Shown here one piece after another: positions 62,801 to 64,000 of a stretch of 64,000 nt of DNA. The DNA comes from Anaerolineales bacterium (GTDB lineage: Bacteria; Chloroflexota; Anaerolineae; Anaerolineales; Villigracilaceae). How positions within the stretch are numbered: position 1 is the stretch's first letter; each line of letters starts with the position of its first letter. A program made the position numbers and the translations under genes. The notes below the pieces were generated by a model. It was not told where the DNA came from, made no database searches, and saw only the letters and a list, made by a program, of their open reading frames with translations. The DNA is taken from contig JAUQXA010000033.1 in the NCBI GenBank assembly GCA_030834895.1, forward strand, positions 38,877-102,876, read 5' to 3'.

Positions 62801-64000
62801 AATGCCAGTGGCACTGTTAACATTTCAAACAGCACTGTTTCAGGAAACTCTGCTACTTCTATTTCTGCTTCAGCGCCTGGTGGCGGGATATCCAATTGGG
62901 ACACATTGATTGCAACAAACGTCACTTTTTCCGGCAATTCCGCGGGTTACGGTGGCGGCATTTTAAATTTGGGCACCTCGTATATAACGAATAACACCAT
63001 TTCAGGAAACTCTGCATCAATCAGTGGTGGCGGTATTTACAATGATGGTACGCTAAACTATACCAACACGATTATTGCTAACTCTACAAGCGGCGGGGAT
63101 TGCTATAACGAAACCCTCTACACAATCGATGGCATAATCAACACAAACATTCATAATCTGGTGGAAAATAATGCCGCATCGCTAAACCAATGCGGGACAC
63201 CATTTTTGTCCAGCGACCCGAAGCTTGGACCTTTGGCAGATAATGGCGGTTCAACTCAAACCATGGCCCTGTTGCCCGGTTCGCCAACAATTGATGCGGG
63301 CGATGATGACACCTGCGAAACCACCGATCAACGAGGGGTTTCACGACCACAAGGAAGCCACTGCGACATCGGAGCCTTCGAATATATAGACAATACTCCC
63401 CCGTTGATATTCTCCATCACCCACGCGAATACTAATCCCACTAGCGCTTCCAGTGTGGACTTCACCGTGACCTTCTCAGAACCAGTAACCAGTGTGGATA
63501 TGGCTGGTCCACAATTTGATGGCTTTTCCCTCACAACCAGTTCAGGCATCAGCGGTGCGGCCATTGTAGCAGTCAGCGGTTCCGGGGCAACTTACATTGT
63601 CACCGTAAACACGGGTAACGGCAATGGCTCAATTCGCCTGGATGTGCCTGCCACTACCACCGCCACTGATCTGGTAGGAAATCCACTTGCCAACCTACCT
63701 TTCACAGACGGTGAATCCTATGCGATTGAGACATTTACTGCCTTCTCGTCCGCCGCCACAACCGATGGTTGGATACTCGAAACAAGAGAAACCAGCAATC
63801 TTGGCGGCTTGAAGAATGCCAACAGCCTCCTGCGTGCAGGCGATGATGTCCAGAACAGGCAATACCGCTCCATCCTTTCCTTTGACACTTCCTCCCTCCC
63901 CGATGATGCTGTCATCCTCCAGGCAACTTTGAAGGTCAAGCGGGCAGGTATTACAGGGACAAGTCCATTCAAGACACATGGTGGCTTACTCGCCGATATG
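59846..64000 (+). CDS. Giant secreted multi-domain repeat protein (3' end outside window)
   Basis: At least 1385 aa; the frame is open from the ATG (GGAGGG six bases upstream) to the last base. Signal peptide (1-29), a short carboxypeptidase-like beta domain (LINGNAGVEEAILSY... DSDGNYSLSV), then TolB/PD40-type propeller repeats (ISADGRYVAFNT; ASNLVDGD; DVFLHD). A cadherin-like stretch and a second DGNYSFTV domain follow, then a polymorphic-outer-membrane-protein-like beta-helix (GGGITNYGTLTI; SGNSA repeats) closed by the choice-of-anchor segment LGPLADNGGSTQTMALLPGSPTIDAG. An Ig-like domain and a CBM96/DNRLRE-like start (SFDTSSLPDDAVILQA) close the visible part. Probably an adhesin or surface-layer protein (inference). 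Confidence 0.88.
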   Translation, partial: MPRIIRVILISILLIFISTVFPNISVGAATTYLINGNAGVEEAILSYFDGSPKFVISDSDGNYSLSVASNWSGKIVPSKTGHSFTPVSIDYADVTADQLSQNYSASDNTCEPYGNAGETSRISLLPNGTTGNSATYMPKISANGCYTAFYSDASNLVDADVNNVGDIFIRNMSTRVINLVSVSSSGVQGNSANRSTDDNIAISADGRYVAFNTTADNLVDGDINGYRDVFLHDTHTGTTILISKSSNGIQARNGDSYYPSISADGRYIAFASRATNLFNGDTNARSDVFVHDALTGITSLVSINSSGTLGDNASNYPSISADGRYIAFESYSSNLIAEDTNPDPDIFVRDLQTSTTFLASLNSSGVQADNGVKTAFSYQPAISANGRYVAFTSQASNLVSGDTNAKTDIFLRDIILGTTERISVSNSGTQANSATERVCSISADGRYVVFSSMASNLVSGDADGGVEDVFLRDRAMGVIRQLQFPSTLSTTPDISANGQYVMVLSIATSWDGFVYINDITSPTTSGIEDVTVNQDAQNASIDLWEAFADAENSDSTLAYTITGNTNPSLFTSTTTPTPGEQYLVLDFDPETIGSTTMTVRATDPAGLFVETSFMVSVMGNVMISGNTEVGGVTLSYTDVTSKISTSNLDGNYSFTVPYNWNGTVTASKSGYTFSPSRRIYTNVSADQMGQNYLSLLVTNTNDNGPGSLHHIVTNAITGDTITFAPSLSGQAIHLSSSLLIDKGITIDGSSLTPHIQVSGDTDNDGTGDVAVFRVEGTPPVELNGLDIVKGKASGTSGGGGITNYGTLTIKKSNISANSYGGDISGGGIYNEGNLTIADSTLTSNSAYAGPGGSSGGAINNHEGNVVIKNCTFTGNSASEGGAVYNEAQMIIIGGTFNENSSPKSGGGITNFGTLTLTDSILSSNSAHVGGGIANSGDLTITNTDISGNSAEGGVGGVMNDNNGMLTIANSVISNNTSSCCHGGILNASGTVNISNSTVSGNSATSISASAPGGGISNWDTLIATNVTFSGNSAGYGGGILNLGTSYITNNTISGNSASISGGGIYNDGTLNYTNTIIANSTSGGDCYNETLYTIDGIINTNIHNLVENNAASLNQCGTPFLSSDPKLGPLADNGGSTQTMALLPGSPTIDAGDDDTCETTDQRGVSRPQGSHCDIGAFEYIDNTPPLIFSITHANTNPTSASSVDFTVTFSEPVTSVDMAGPQFDGFSLTTSSGISGAAIVAVSGSGATYIVTVNTGNGNGSIRLDVPATTTATDLVGNPLANLPFTDGESYAIETFTAFSSAATTDGWILETRETSNLGGLKNANSLLRAGDDVQNRQYRSILSFDTSSLPDDAVILQATLKVKRAGITGTSPFKTHGGLLADM

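Overview
The window looks like a chromosomal segment of a Chloroflexota bacterium, probably class Anaerolineae. This is an inference from gene content: LysW-dependent lysine/arginine synthesis, a CrtYcd-type lycopene cyclase, CarH-like light control, a tungsten-type aldehyde oxidoreductase and a very high load of short palindromic repeats. No rRNA, tRNA, CRISPR array or insertion sequence was recognised.

Layout. 1-9.2 kb: a NarL-type two-component pair, two paralogous secreted subtilases that share a promoter-proximal palindrome and a GWN-repeat tail, a cyclic-di-GMP-I riboswitch in front of a membrane protein, a tiny membrane peptide with the same GWN tail, and a GGDEF/HD-GYP double enzyme. 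9.3-23.9 kb: a carotenoid and light-stress block. crtB, a P450 and the cyclase run leftward; crtI, carH and a long rightward series run the other way (degV, DUF membrane proteins, a redoxin with an in-frame TGA that is probably selenocysteine, an SDR, an MFS pump, photolyase, a DUF3267 zincin). 24-25.3 kb: a lipoprotein and a frameshifted remnant. 25.3-39.7 kb (minus strand): a complete lysine (alpha-aminoadipate) plus arginine route built on the carrier protein LysW, in two transcription units. Each unit begins with a near-identical promoter, a short leader peptide and an intrinsic terminator. The leader before the homocitrate synthase unit is lysine-rich and the one before argG is arginine-rich, which suggests twin attenuators. 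39.8-41.6 kb: an AT-rich HEPN-like orphan and a Tat-exported flavodoxin. 41.7-47.3 kb: F1 ATP synthase genes atpA-G-D-C followed by an mreB homologue. 47.6-48.7 kb: a D-Ala-D-Ala ligase-like ATP-grasp enzyme. 48.8-55.1 kb: an unusual operon of FGGY kinase, sphingosine-1-phosphate lyase homologue, SCP-2 protein, aldehyde:ferredoxin oxidoreductase and GntR regulator. 55.2-56.6 kb: small genes, including a SUI1/YciH factor with a repeat inserted in its coding sequence. 56.7-59.6 kb: a Fur-family regulator with a Nur-box-like site and a nickel/cobalt ECF transporter (cbiM-cbiQ-cbiO). 59.8-64 kb: a giant secreted repeat protein running off the window.

Most notable points: the paired Lys/Arg leader-peptide attenuators; the lyase/AOR/SCP-2/kinase operon, which reads as a lipid-like amino-alcohol catabolic route; the probable selenoprotein; and palindromic repeats inserted in frame inside at least three conserved genes (lysK, the SUI1 gene, cbiQ).
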